64,000 bases of DNA. Origin: Diorhabda sublineata. Taxonomy: Eukaryota > Arthropoda > Insecta > Coleoptera > Chrysomelidae. Below the pieces are notes generated by a model that worked only from the letters and a program-made list of their open reading frames with translations, did no database searches and had not been told where the DNA came from. This document shows positions 33,335 to 45,710 of the stretch, piece by piece. The DNA is taken from NCBI RefSeq assembly GCF_026230105.1, contig NC_079483.1:17911312-17975311 (forward strand), in the 5' to 3' direction. Positions within the stretch are counted from its first letter, which is position 1. Every line of letters starts with the position of its first letter. The translations under genes were made by a program, and so were the position numbers.

Positions 33335-34099
33335 TATTTATTCAAACTTCAATTTTATAAGCAATTATCAATTAAGCGATTAACGTAAAGGAGTTTTTGA
33401 ACAACAAATATTTATAATCGTATACATACCTTGTTAGTTCCCCTAGTCGAGATAACGGATCAAAAACTTGACTCGACCTCCTCGGATTTTCCTCTCCCAT
33501 TTTGCCTAGTTCTTATTCAAGTTACCTCCATAACATGAACTCATTCGGTAAACTACTTTGTTTAAACTATTGATTCGTGGGAAAGAGAATGATTATAAGA
33601 TAAATTTTTACTTGAAACAACAATGATAATTATAACGAATAAATATGGATGGAAGTCACAATCACAACCGCGTTTGTATATAAACGAAAACAATGACACG
33701 TGCGCCCAAACTTACATCACGATCGTCTTAAGACAGAGTCCCTCTAATAATACTAACGTAGAGTAGTCTGGTGGGCGTTGACCCGCCGTCAACGTAAGTA
33801 AGGTCGTTCTATTATTTTACTAAGAAAACAGTTGAACGGCGCTCACTTTTTCATTCATTTCTACGGTACAAGATTCCACTGAATAATCTACTCGAGACTT
33901 TTCAATTTCCTTTTTATGTCCTTAACAAGATAATTATATTCTACTTGACACGTAATTAAACTATAATTTTATTAACTTCGTTAAGATATAAATAAACGTT
34001 TTGTTTGTTAGAAGTAACGAGTGATATATATTTATTAACAATTAGATATATTAATATATATTTTTTTTTTAATTAAATATGATTAGATAATTTCGTAAG
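33335..34099. other. Unassigned DNA with a GC-rich hairpin
   Basis: 33,650-33,800 is GC-richer and contains cgttgacccgccgtcaacg, a perfect hairpin with a 5-bp loop, at about 33,778-33,798. A GATGTAAGT donor-like word occurs nearby on the minus strand, but no acceptor with an open frame could be joined to it. Confidence 0.3.
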
Positions 34100-34152
34100 T
34101 TACGTTTCTTTGGACTTAGAAGACTGCAATGGACGACTAGGAATTGGAGAAC
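34100..34152 (-). CDS. Candidate terminal exon
   Basis: On the minus strand ttattttttacag is a good acceptor. It is followed by a 53-nt open stretch (two bases completing a codon, then SPIPSRPLQSSKSKET and a TAA). The Ser/Pro-rich short tail resembles many insect protein C-termini. It lies upstream, in transcription sense, of the exon at 31,705-31,939, so if both belong to one gene they would have to be alternative ends; they may also be separate genes. No upstream partner exon was found, so this is tentative. Confidence 0.3.
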
Positions 34153-34559
34153 CTGTAAAAAATAAAAAAATAAATGTTAATAATAAAACATTAATTTTTC
34201 GAAGGTACAAGAAACTGAAACAATTATCGAGTTTACAAGGACGGTTTCCCCAAACAACTTTCTCAATAAAACAATAATCCCGCAACATCTGACTGACCGA
34301 TACCTGAACTAGGGAAATCCGAGATAACCAACCGAAGCTGATGGACTTCCCTGCAGAGAACGACGAATTAGTACAACCAAATTACGTTTTATGAACGAAG
34401 TGCTTCGAGACCTGGATTTCGTTTTCGTTAATCTAGATAATATTTTGATAATGATGCTCAACAACAACAACACGTGTTTAAAACCACCAAGAGACCGCCA
34501 AGCAGCTGCGTAAGTCACATAACGTGATGGCAACATCTTCTCAGTGATGACCTTAAACA
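34153..34559. other. Unassigned DNA
   Basis: Minus-strand frame 34,309-34,560 is open for 83 codons but shows no family motif. It may be decayed gypsy sequence, since it follows the integrase fragment. Confidence 0.3.
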
Positions 34560-35000
34560 AAGGTTTAACGCGGAGTTAAACACGAGTTTTAGGAGTTAAC
34601 ACCACGAAGATGTAAGTGAATTTTTATGGCACCGTTTTGCTGCTTTTAATCTCCCGTGGAAGCGCTGGATCATCCCGTTGGCTTGTTGATGATACACCGT
34701 CGTGTGCAGGTGGTTAGTGCCCGTCAACCAGTTGAATGATCGGAATAATTTCAGTCTTCCCAGAAGGCTTGACCTGCGTAGATCGTTTTTCTCGCTAGCC
34801 AGTTGCTATCCCAATTATTGATCAGGTCGGGATATTCTACTAGAGCAATTTAGAACGGTCCATTCTGAATAGTACTAACAGTTGTTTGCCGGAAGCGTTT
34901 GAGAAAATCGGGGAAACCAATTGCAGAAGACCAGTTATTCTCCACCGCACTAACCTGCTGGTTATGTTGTCGAATGTATAGGTAGCTTAAGGTATTACTA
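34560..35000 (-). pseudogene. Ty3/gypsy integrase fragment
   Basis: Minus-strand translation near 34,700-34,620 gives FRSFNWLTGTNHLHTTVYHQ then QANGMIQRFHGRLKAAKR. In gypsy integrase the block is LG--H--TTAYHPQANGMIERFHR-LKAA, which carries the last catalytic residue. Here the glutamate of IERFH is glutamine, so the active site is lost. Upstream, frames with stops may be the remaining core. About 34,890-34,970 holds ENNWSSAIGFPDFL, which recurs in altered form at 63,430-63,480. It is an old degraded copy. Confidence 0.78.
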
Positions 35001-35804
35001 TGTACATTTAATGTTTAACTATTTTTTCATGCATTACAACTATTTTACTTTGTACCATATTATCTATCATCATTGATTTCAACTTTACTCAATAGCACAT
35101 TTTTCAGCTAATTATTATTTAGTAATAGTTTCAATATGACCCACTTTTTTTATATTTCTGTATCTATGTTCACGATATACTATTTCGACTTTGTCTTCAT
35201 CAGCATTATATGATTTAAATCATTGTTAAAGGCTAATTATATCAAGATTCAAGGTAAAAATGTTTTTTTTTACTTTATTTTCTGTCAGTTATACATGGGA
35301 TATAAACACGCGGTATTCGGTTACTCGATATATACGTTTCGTGTTGTTTGGTAATAAGTCCTGAGAAGGGGCACACATTCCTCAACCATTCATATATTTG
35401 TGAATTCTACGCGTTAATAAATCCGACGGTCAATGTATAAAAATAATTTTACTTAGAAATTATGGTAATGGTTATGTACCACTGACACGAAACTACTATG
35501 TCCCAAAGGATAATAGTTCTTTCTAGGAAAGATAATTTTTGAATTGGAAGATTTATCCATAGTAAGTTTGGTTATATTTAAAAAACGCGTACAGATACAG
35601 TTAATACAGCTCCAGAAATTGTGTAGGCACAGCTTTTTGCATGTCTTCTTCATTCAGTTCGCGGTGTTTGTGAAGTGTTGTCCACAGAGAAGAGATGGAA
35701 GTTGTTACGAGCTAGGTTCTGGCTGTACGTCTCAGCCAAATTCCTCTAGTAGCTTTTTTGTCATGTTTATGGTGAGAGTAAGTTGGAATTACTGAAACCG
35801 TTGG
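35000..35804. other. Unassigned DNA
   Basis: Overlapping ORFs of 66 and 83 codons on opposite strands at 35,453-35,795 show no motif. Nothing else was recognised. Confidence 0.35.
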
Positions 35805-35808
35805 CGAT

Positions 35809-36335
35809 ATTCATACTGAACACACTACCACTACACCAACACTCACAATTACACTTCGCTTTTTTCGATAGTTTACTGAAGGTAAACCATAAATAAAACC
35901 GAAATATGGATAAAATAGAATTAAGATGATAGAGAATTGTTCGACTTGCTTAATCAAAAAACACCAAAATTGTCGAAAACAATAAATTACTGTAAACAAA
36001 ACTGAAAATTGAATAATAGAAGACAATGAATTTCAGAAACCTACAAAAATTTTAGAAACAACTTAAAACTATTTTTTACGTATTTGGATATTAAAATAAA
36101 GAGAAAAGAATAGAACAGAAAACACAAGCTAGGAAAATAACGGTTATAGTATACTAACATTAATGGTACAGTCCATACGAACTTGTACGTTCGGAATTCA
36201 ATATGTCGTAAACGGCTTAAGACAGCGAGCAAAGTTTCTTGTTGTTCTCCGGTAGGTGCATCCAAATTATAACCATACACCTAACTTTCAGTCTCTGAAG
36301 ACGATAACTTGGTTATCGAAACGCGCGTTAGGCAG
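35809..36335. mobile_element. Rearranged copy of the hairpin minisatellite element ends
   Basis: Near 35,815 the words cacactaccactacaccaac and actcacaattacac match the start of the element end at 21,340. At 36,285-36,335 the words gtctctgaagacgataac and gataac-ttggttatcgaaa with acgcgcg match the inner part in reverse orientation. Only one hairpin monomer is present, so no array has grown here. The two pieces are about 420 bp apart and in opposite orientation, which points to an inversion or two nearby insertions. Between them the minus-strand frames 35,811-36,026 and 36,041-36,280 are open. Confidence 0.6.
36041..36280 (-). pseudogene. Coding-like frame of unknown family beside the element end
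   Basis: The 79-codon minus-strand frame starts MYGYNLDAPTGEQQETLLAV and LSRLRHIEFRTYKFVWTVP, which has protein-like composition, then turns into a hydrophobic AT-rich tail that is probably chance. It abuts the 36,285 end motif exactly. It may be the edge of a coding region inside the element. The family is not recognised. Confidence 0.3.
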
Positions 36336-38676
36336 TCAAAACACCTTTTGACAGTAATCCTTAGCGCATTAAATATTTGCATTGATTGTTTGGCCTGGTG
36401 GTAAGAAATTAATCGGCAAAACGCCTTTTCTATCTCAAAAAACGGTACACATGAGTTTTTGGAGATGAAGTGTGCCCCCATTTCATTGATCGCCATTTAG
36501 TTTCAACAGTTTCTTGAAATTTACTGTTAGTATTTATAACCTTTTTCAAAATCTACCCTGTGTCGAAGGTTGCTTTAGCCCTGGCGGTGAAAGCCACGTA
36601 GATTAATAGAATGATTAGTTATAAAATACTTTTATTCTAGAAAATTTTTTCTAAATTTAGTACTTTTAGTAATAAAAAAATAAAGAGGTTCCTTTTTTAA
36701 GGACCTCTGTAATTCAATAATAACTGAGTTATTGCTTGTTAAAGGATGGCTATTTTTGGGGAACCCCGAAATTGAAAACCTTTAACCTCAAATAACCTAA
36801 AATTGATGAAATTTTTGAAAAAAACTCGAGAGATCTTTTTCAAAGCACCTAGAAAAACCTTTAAAATGAGCAGTATGAAAAGTCTTTTGCATAAAAGTTG
36901 ACTGATTTATAACAAAAATAAGGTTTCCTCTTTTTTATTTTTCAAAAAAATGTAATAATTACACCCTCGTCATTACCACCCTAATTGAAATTAATCATAA
37001 TCCACTTGCAATAAACTTTATTTATGTATTATTGATTTGATCCATGTAATTTGACCGGTTTTGAATGCTTATTTTAGAAAAAACAATTCATTAAATCGTA
37101 CACTGTATTTCCGTAATCTTTTTATTACATAAACCAAAAACTATTCATGTTATGAGAAAATGTTTCAAATATTAATTGTAGGGTTTTTCCTGCCAAAAAT
37201 TTTGAGCCTCTTTAAATCTATGTATCATAAAAATTTAAGGAGTTACATTAGTTCAAAGTTTGCATTCGCGTACCAAATGTGCAACCTCTTTGAGCTGCAC
37301 CTTTTTCTAAACTGGGGGTTGAAAACAGTTTTAATTGATGTGAAGTTGAAGTAATTGAAATCTTCTACAAAATGCTTTTTGAAAAAAGATTCTAGTTTGA
37401 AAATTGAGCGATTTATCGTCGAAAAACCAGATGATTTTTTTTCAAAATTTTGGAATTTTGAGATTTTTGTTAATTTAAGGTGGGTTTTATAAGGGTTGAA
37501 ATATTTAAAAAGCAATACTTCTTAAAAATTCTGACGAAATAATCTCGATTCAATATAAATACACTTTTGAATAATTTTTAATCATAAAAGAATTGTTGAG
37601 ATTATTTTATGGCTTTTTATATGATTAAGGGATGATTTGGAGGGGTTGCATGAATCCAATTGATCATAAACGTGTTTGAGAATGTCCACAGATTTACGAA
37701 TAATACATTAAAACTTCATTTCACCCGAAACATGCGTACAATCTGAGATTTCAAATTTTTTTGCAATAAGGGGTAGTTTACACCCCTCAAAATATAGGGA
37801 ATATTTCATAGACGTGGGTAAGTAGAGCTTGAAATCAAATTTTCATGAAAATTGTGTCAGATCGTTCTTTTTGATGTACTTCATTGTCCTTTCTGACCCA
37901 TCTTCTAATCATTAAATCACTGATACGATTTTGTGGGTAAACCCCGCAGATTTGTCAACAAATTTCACTTCGTTTTAATTCGCTGTATTTATTTATACAG
38001 TTTATACAAAAGTTACATTGTGTATGCACCTCGTATAAGCAATATAAGAACTCAGAAAACTCAAATGTTTCAATGGAAAAAAAATATTTCTAATATGACT
38101 GAATTTGAGGGTGAAAATATGTCATTTCACAACAATTTCCCTCAAATTTTCCTGGATATTCTCCAGCGGGTGTGAGAGATGAAATGTCGATGAAAACCGG
38201 GCTAAGAAATACGATATAATAGAGGTGGAAAATTCTTGATGTATTTCACAACATAACTTTTCTCGCTCAATCAAATTTTCTTCGCTACATTTTCCCTTAT
38301 TATCCTAATTGTAGGTCGGGAAAAATCTACTAAGGGTCGGTATTTCGACTGACAATTATAAGATTTCATTATAAATAATTTATAGTATATAAAATAAGTT
38401 TAGGGGAGCAAAGTTTTAATAACGGAAACAATTTTTGAATGCGAATAAGCGCAGCGTTTAAATTTGAGAGTCATTAGAAAAATTCTTACCTACTGTATTC
38501 GGAAAGTACGTAAATTAATAGAAAACGAATTTAGAAATAATTGGCGCAGTATTAGTACCTTTTTAAATTAACAGCGTGTGTTTGTAAAACCCAGGATAAT
38601 ATGAAAGTCAATCGATTTATAATTCCATTGGCGTTCAGCTAGTAGTTTTTAAATAAAAAGTGAGTTTACCTGTTTT
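36336..38676. other. AT-rich DNA, no recognised feature
   Basis: Several ORFs of 64-90 codons overlap on both strands at 37,160-37,515 and 37,933-38,175 with no motif. The style (long A/T runs, ggggtagtttacacccctca) resembles noncoding parts of DNA transposons, but no partner repeat was found within the window. Confidence 0.35.
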
Positions 38677-39664
38677 CAGTTTTCTGAAATTTCCGGTTAT
38701 ACCGGATGTGGACCCAAACTTCGTTATTTTGAACGGAATGCTATGGTTTTTATTAAATTTTTGAAATCTACGCGACATTTCAATATAACTTTATATAAGG
38801 CATCGTATGTCTAAAGACCACCATTTTTTAATTATTTCACATTTTCGAAATTTTTGGATACTTACAACCATCCACTAAAAAAATTATATTTCTAAATTTA
38901 AGTGAGTCAGGTCTAATATTTTTGGGATTCGGACAAATAACACTTACAGTTTTCAAAATCTGTGAAAAGCTTTGACAAAAATTTATATAGGGTGTTCAGG
39001 AAATGGTGCAGAATTTCGTTATCTAAAAACTGGGGAAAAGTTAATTTTTTCAAATGGCAACCCCAATTTTTCTCTTTACCATTGGATTCTACGCCTTAAA
39101 TTAAGGGGACTTTGTTAGTAAATTCATATATCTCAAACTAACGGTTTTTGTAGAAACTTGAAAAAACTGAAATCATCAAAGTTTTTAATTGTCGGTTGTC
39201 TGCAGGGACCGAAAAAAGCATATCAATGAAAACAGCTTGACGTTTAGCGTTACAAAAGTGTTCATCATGTCCCGTTTGGTATTTATTAGTAAAGTAATAA
39301 GTTTTTTCAAGTTTTTCAAGTCAGATTAAAGCGAAAAATGGGGATTGCCATTTGGAAAAATTAAGTTTTTAGATAGCGAAATTCGGCACCATTTTCTGAA
39401 CGCCCTATATAAATTTTTATCAAGGTTTTGACATATTTTGAAAGCTGTAAATGTTATTTGTTCAAAACCCAAAAATATAAGACCTGACTCACTTAAACTT
39501 AGAAATATAATTTTTTTAGTGAAGAGCTGCATGTGTCTAAAAATTTCGAAAATGAGAAATAATTTAAAAATGGAGGTCTTTAGACATACGATGCCTTATA
39601 TAAAGATTGAAAAAGTTTGGGTCTATTTCCGGTATAAACGGAAGTTTCAAAAAACTGAAATTAT
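38677..39664. mobile_element. Long foldback element, ~1 kb
   Basis: The left arm 38,677-39,082 and the right arm 39,323-39,664 are reverse complements over about 340 bp. Shared words include ataaggcatcgtatgtctaaag, here split as aaggcatcgtatgtctaaag, then attatatttctaa, aagtgagtcaggtct and aatttatatagggtgttcag (cgttcag on the other side). The left arm has an extra ~50 bp. The loop is about 240 bp and noncoding. The ORFs at 39,326-39,532 and 39,438-39,791 are readings of the arm. This is a foldback or MITE-like DNA transposon whose superfamily is unknown. Confidence 0.88.
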
Positions 39665-40124
39665 TTTAACTGAAACGAGCATTTCGGAAAATCCATGCAA
39701 GCAAACTTTCACAACACTAGTCGCAGTACTTTCCCAAATACATATCATTTCAGCTCGTTGTGAAGGACTCTATATATGTATAGAAAAATAAATATCATTT
39801 CCCAGTTTAAGGAAAGCAATATCTACAAAACTTAAATACACAACAAACCAAGACGATTGAAAACGTCATGAGTTTATCTAAAACATAAATTTAGGGAAAG
39901 AAAATCAAGTTGCAGCTTTTTGTAAGCTTCTTTATATCCCATTGAACAGAATGATTTCCAGTAACCTTAAAAGGAAATTATGATATCCTATACAATTCCA
40001 AAAGTGACATACAACATAAAAATAATGACACAAACAAAAGCTTGAGTTGATAAGCTCCGAATACAGGGGAAATTAGATGTACACACATCATAAAGCATAC
40101 AGTTGAATTGGCAGTGTGTAGGTC
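39665..40124. other. Unassigned DNA
   Basis: AT-rich, no motif seen. Confidence 0.4.
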
Positions 40125-40330
40125 AAGTTGGAAACCAAGAAAAATAAAGTTGGACTATAAAAACCACAACACGGGGACCAAGAGAAATCAAAAGAGAAGT
40201 AGGAGTGCTGGCTTGATGATATTAAGGCCGAAACTGGATGCAAACGATATAAGACAGAATAATATGGAAAACATTAGAAGCGGCCCATGTTCGGGAGCGA
40301 ATCCAAGATGAAATAGAACCGAATTTGTAA
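40125..40330 (+). pseudogene. Non-LTR ORF2 C-terminal fragment
   Basis: In alternating frames the plus strand reads DDIKAETGCKRYKTE, RNWMQTI then DRIIWKTLEAAHVRERIQDE and IEPNL before a stop at about 40,330. The pattern (D/E)DI-K--G-RW-Q-A-DR--WK-LEEA-VQ is the standard last block of a large insect non-LTR group. Two frameshifts are present. The 67-codon ORF at 40,108-40,311 is in a different phase and not the element frame. Confidence 0.7.
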
Positions 40331-41394
40331 TATTTTGGTCTTAAAATGCTAATGCTAATTCATCCTTCACCAGGGGCAACAATATATTTATTGTCGTGAT
40401 AAACGTTTTTTTTTCTTTTTTCTACTTTTTTACGTGTAGTCCTTACCAAGCCCGTTTTCTGTTTCTCGGAAATTTGTATTTCCTATTTATTTGAGCAGCA
40501 GAACAAATAGAGTGAAGAATAGATTTCCACCTATTCTATCTACTGGTTTAGTTCTTCATATCCGGATTTTATTTTCCATTCCACACCAAAACCTGCTAGA
40601 CCAAGGACTACATCATTAATACTCTTGTTTTCAGCAATAGTTTTATTTAATTTAACGTTAATTTCTACGATTTTATACATTTTTTTTATTATTTGTAAAT
40701 TTCGATCCTTTAAAAAGTTGCTGGCTTCAAATTTAATATTAATTATTCACGTGATCTCAGTACGAGATATATACGAAAATTTCAATCTAATCAGTGTCCT
40801 TTCAAGTTTATACACTTACGAGGATGGTCCCAGAAGTACCTTACCTGACCTAGAGATGGTGATAGTTTGCTTTTGGTCATCGTTATGTCATACAATACTT
40901 TCATTTGAAAGGCTTTAACCCAACCAATATAGCAGTTGTACTTAATTTTACTCTTTCTACAACCCTCGTATACTTTTATTGAGTTTAAATACCATTTACT
41001 GGGAAAAGATCTCCCGAATGAGGTATTTGGCCATTATGGTAAATAATTTATTGTTTCTTCATCTTATACCTTCGGTTAATCTAACCTAACTTTTTATACC
41101 AAAAAATTTCGGATCCCCATGTAAGTAATTTTTAAAATATTTTCGTTTATTAATGTATAATTTTTTGACCACTGTAAATTATACGTTATTATACTAAAAA
41201 TATCTTATTACGAAAATAGCAGGCTGTACGTTACAGCGAAACGAAACATCTGAAGCGCAAAGTCAGCAGAAAAAGCAGAAAAATGAAATTGTAAAGTAAA
41301 TTAAGAACGTATTTACCTTTTCGTCCAATTAGTCTCGTAGGACTATTTCTACTAAATTTTAATCAGAGGCGTAGAAGACTAGACACTGATTCTA
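40331..41394. other. Unassigned DNA
   Basis: The 97-codon hydrophobic frame at 40,625-40,918 lacks any motif and is AT-rich. A taacctaac word at about 41,081 is isolated. Confidence 0.35.
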
Positions 41395-41775
41395 ACAATT
41401 AAAATAACTTATAACCATTTCTGAGGTTGAACATCATCGTAGCTGTATTGACTTTAGCTGCGATCTAAAATAAGTCAAATGATGTGACGTTCGACCATTT
41501 TCGAAGGTTCTTGAGCCAAAATATTCTTCTCCTTCCGATAGATTTTTTTCCTACAATGTTTCCCTGAATTCCGAGCTGTAGGATTGCATATTTTGGACTT
41601 GTAACCATGTTTCCTCCTTTTCACTTCATGAAGGATCTCTACGTCCTTTTCCATTCTTCTCAGATTATCCACATTGGCTACAGTAGGACGAAATTTCGAT
41701 GGCTGCGCTCGCCATATGCGTTTAGGATCCAAGCTTCTACACCATACTTGGAGCTTTGAGCTTCAGTGATCTCAG
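41395..41775 (-). pseudogene. Non-LTR ORF2 C-terminal fragment
   Basis: The minus-strand frame gives DNLRRMEKDVEILHEVKRRK (about 41,680-41,620). After a shift it gives NIVGKKSIGRRRIFWLKNLR then KWSNVTSFDLF and, after a stop, IAAKVNTATMMFNLRNGY (about 41,560-41,410). These match in order EVLRRM-K---LL--VKRRK, GK--GRRG-GRRR-SWLRNLR-WFG and A--KV-IA-MIANLRNG, the final blocks of a common insect element. One shift and one stop break it. Confidence 0.87.
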
Positions 41776-41936
41776 CTCTAAACTCAGGAAAGCTTCATAA
41801 ACTATGCACAGGATTTCTAAAATCGAATCCTTATATCTTAACAGTTATCCACAGAGCAGTTAATACTTACACTCAGGGAAAGATACCTCTCGATCTTTCC
41901 ACATAGAGTTGATCATTGGGCTTTTTACTTTTTATT

Positions 41937-42035
41937 AATGGCTATTTTGAGAAGCTTATCGATTCTTATTATAAAAAGGATATCGAAGTTATTGAACATC
42001 GGTGGGAAAAGTTCATGGAGTTAAAAGAAGAATAA
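41937..42035 (+). pseudogene. mariner transposase extreme C-terminus
   Basis: The frame GYFEKLIDSYYKKDIEVIEH then RWEKFMELKEE ends at a TAA at 42,033-42,035. It matches the mariner C-terminus (AYFE-LD-SYY--GIE-LE-RW-KCIEL-GDYVE). No upstream blocks were found, so it is a truncated copy. Confidence 0.82.
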
Positions 42036-44554
42036 ATATATTTTAGTTCCAAAATTTTTGTATTTCCTTTTTTGGACCAAGTACTTCTGGATCCTGGAGT
42101 GTATCTAGGATTGTTTTACGTCTAGATTTGTCTCATTTTTTCATAAAATAAGGATTAAACGAATTTTTTTCGGAATTTTTTCCTTAATCAAATTGTTAGC
42201 GTACAGCTTTGGTGCTACTCGACATCATAGGCAATTTAAATGAAATGTTCGCAGCTGCATTTGCAAAATCGAAAAACGAGAAGTGCAAATGAAAAATGAA
42301 ATAAATAGATATTGACGAACTTTGTCTGTTCCATCTACGAAATTGCTCGAAAGAGATAATCCATTTTCATTCAGTAACTTCTGACTTAAAAAGTATCAAA
42401 TAATTCCGACTAGAAAACTGATATACCGGGCAAGTTTTAAGGAAGCGCTTATAATATCGATTAGTACGACGAAAATAATGAAGTTTTTTTATTTTCTTAG
42501 CATCTCCAATGGATACGCGCGCCTGGAAGCTTTCAGATGAAGAAATGAATGAAATACTTAACTTGTAATTCTGAAAGACCATCAGTTCAATCTCAGGACG
42601 AAATTATATCACAAATTTAAGGAAAAAACGCCCCCGATAAACACGTGGAAATTGTTTTAAAACTTTTAGACCCACAATTAAAGGACGTATTTGAAAATTT
42701 AAAATTAAGAAACTAAATATGTTTAAAATTTACTCAATGAAGTGACACTTTATACACGATAATCGAATCTATCCACAAATTCTGCAATTTAGGAATTCTT
42801 TTCAAAAGTAAACTAAATTAACATTGAAATAGGGAAATCCCGAGATTACACCTGCAGTAATTTAAACTGTTGCTGCTAGATTTCGATACCTAAATAAACC
42901 ATGTAACAAATCTAATAACTAACTAATTGTGGCGCCGTAGGTTTCCAAAATGTCGTCCACTAATTGGTGGATAAGGCAGCAGTTTCAACCATTTCTTGTT
43001 GTTGTTGTTATTCAAAATATAAGTAAGTTAGATCTGGAGATAAGGGTGGCCACCTATCAGGGTATGTTCGATCTAAAAAAATGCCAAACATTCATGGAAT
43101 CATGCGCCGAGCAACCATCATGTCAAAACGAATGGCTTAGGGTATGTCTTTTGAAAAAACGGTCCTTTCTTGAGATAAGGCCGACGGTTGTTCTTAATTT
43201 CCCACCCAGAGATTTGATATACTACTTGTTCATAACATAATACTTAAAATAAACTATCAATGGATATAACATTGTCTAAATCGCATCGATATTTATTGAA
43301 TGAACCAAATTAACTCAGTTGAATTGCTGAAAATTTCACTGTCTATAGAAAGACACGAAATAAATGATTCCCTTCCAGTTGGCAGATTGTCGCAAAAGAT
43401 ATCCCATTAAACCCTTTCGAAGATGTTTAATATACTGAAATTCTCTCTAATCTACAAAAGGGACCGGATAAAAATACTTCCGGTTTAGGTAAATAATGCG
43501 GCAGATTACGACTATCGCTTATCTTCCATAGAAAAAAAAAAGGGAGTTATTTTCTGGTAGACAGAGTTGTTTACGACATCTTTTTATCTCCTACCTCTAA
43601 CAGTATCTTTCCAAATCTCGACTTCATTAAAAAATAAATAGTGAATATTTTTCTGAAAGGTTTACGGCCAGTTGGGTTTGTTTAAGCCTTTAGAGCACTT
43701 TAAATAAGAAGAAACGGGAAGAGAAATTTCAAATACACTGTTTATTAATAGGTTGTTATGACATGTTTTATTTTGCTCGCGTGTTTTTAATAAAAGGTAC
43801 GAGGAAATCAAATTACTCAGTCGTATGAAATTCAAACACACATGAGAGCAGAAAATTTTATTAACGATGTTTTGAGAAACAGAAGTTTTATAAACCTGTC
43901 ATATACATTCACTTTTTTTGTATATCGTTGATTCCTCAATCAAAACTTTTAGAATATATCAAAACAAATATGGATAGAAGTACATTTAAAGTCAGTTTTC
44001 CAAGTAAAAAACCGATCCGATCAATTCCAAACTTAATAAAAGTTGGTGTATGACTTTTCCGGATTTAAAATATAAAATTTCATTCGTCTCGCCTTGCGAT
44101 GACACACGAGTCAAAAATTTATATTATATCCAATAACTACCCGAAATAAAATAAAAAGAAGTTATATAACTTCAATAAACTCTGTATATATCGCTTTTCA
44201 ATGTATATCTTAACTTTTGGAAGTTGATACGTCAACTTTTTAGTTTGATTTTTGGGTGGTTTCAAGTTCTGTTGCAAATAGTATGATGCATTGAAGATTG
44301 TAGTCCTTGGATTCATCTACTATAGTTCATTATATAGTTCAGTATATAGTTCATTAGTTCTTTTAGCAGACAGTTAATTTTTGTTAAGTTATACCTCGAG
44401 TATTTTCGTATGAAATAACATTTGTACAAATATAATAAATATATCAGATGTACATTAATATTTTCACCTAAATAACCTGCTTATAACTTCCAAACAGCTG
44501 GAGGTAAGATAAAAAAGTGTTCATCAGCAACCGCTTCTTACTCGCCACCGGTCC
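42036..44554. other. AT-rich DNA, no recognised feature
   Basis: Frames of 71 and 96 codons at 42,367-42,582 and 42,950-43,240 show no motif. Short near-repeats of tatatagttcattatatag occur at 44,325-44,360. Nothing else was seen. Confidence 0.35.
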
Positions 44555-45710
44555 ACCGACATTGGCAATCAACCTGCTCAGTGCAGCAGCTGCAACTTTG
44601 CGGCAACTTGATATTCCAAGATACCAAGCTATACTTATTCAAGTTGTCTATCTCCCATACTTTTTTCGAAAATGGCAACTTCGCTCATGTTTAGGGCTAA
44701 GGACAATCCATGACATTCCATCTAGCTGTTGACCACCTGCATCACCAGCTTCAAGTGCCGCTACATCATCAGTATATCCTACTAACAACTAGTCTTCGGG
44801 CTTCCGTTGTCGAAATAGTTCATGCTATGCCCAACGACGTTGGCAATCTAAGCTGCTCGGTACAGTAGCTGCAACTTTGGGGGCCTCAAGACGAATCTGC
44901 TCCCAGAAGCTCAGCTTCATATCGATTGCTATTTCAAGATACTAGGTTATACCTATTCCAGTTGTTTATATACCATACTTTTTTCAAAAATGGCAACTTC
45001 GCTCATGTTTAGGGCTAAGGACAATCCATGACATTCCATCCAGCTGTTGACGACCTGAATCACCAGCTTCAAGTGCCGCTACATCATCAGTATATCCTAC
45101 TAACAACTAGTCTTCGGGCTTCCGTTGTCGAAATAGTTCATGCTATGCCCAACGACGTTGGTAATCTAAGCTGCTCGGTACAGTAGCTGCAACTTTGGGG
45201 GCCTCAAGACGAATCTGCTCCCAGAAGCTCAGCTTCATATCGATTGCTATTTCAAGATACTAGGTTATACCTATTCCAGTTGTTTATATACCATACTTTT
45301 TTCAAAAATGGCAACTTCGCTCATGTTTAGGGCTAAGGACAATCCATGACATTCCATCTAGCTGTTGACCACCTGCATCACCAGCTTCAAGTGCCGCTAC
45401 ATCATCAGTATATCCTACTAACAACTAGTCTTCGGGCTTCCGTTGTCGAAATAGTTCATGCTATGCCCAACGACGTTGGCAATCTAAGCTGCTCGGTGCA
45501 GTAGCTGCAAATTTGCTCCCGGAAGCTCAGCTTCATATCGATTGCTATTCCAAGATACTAGGTTATACCTATTCCAGTTGTTTATATACCATACTTTTTA
45601 CATGAATGGCAACTTCGCTCATGTTCAGGTCTAAGGACAGTCCATTACCTTCCATCCAGCTGTCCTGGTTACCGTTGTCGTAATAGTTCATCCTATGCAG
45701 AGTCCCACAG
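44555..45710. repeat. 318-bp tandem array
   Basis: The landmark tcgctcatgt recurs at 44,681, 44,999, 45,317 and 45,615, spacings 318, 318 and 298 bp. The middle copies are almost identical (cctactaacaactagtcttc, cgttgtcgaaatagttcatg, aacgacgttgg). The first copy is partial and more diverged, and the last has a deletion of about 20 bp. The unit is clearly richer in GC than its flanks and may once have been coding, but all phases carry stops. The 71-codon ORF at 44,517-44,732 is in the divergent first copy. Confidence 0.93.

Noticed and set aside
33700..33800. Possible first exon with GATGTAAGT donor on the minus strand
   Set aside because: No acceptor or start gives an open frame into the donor; the GC-rich hairpin explains the composition.
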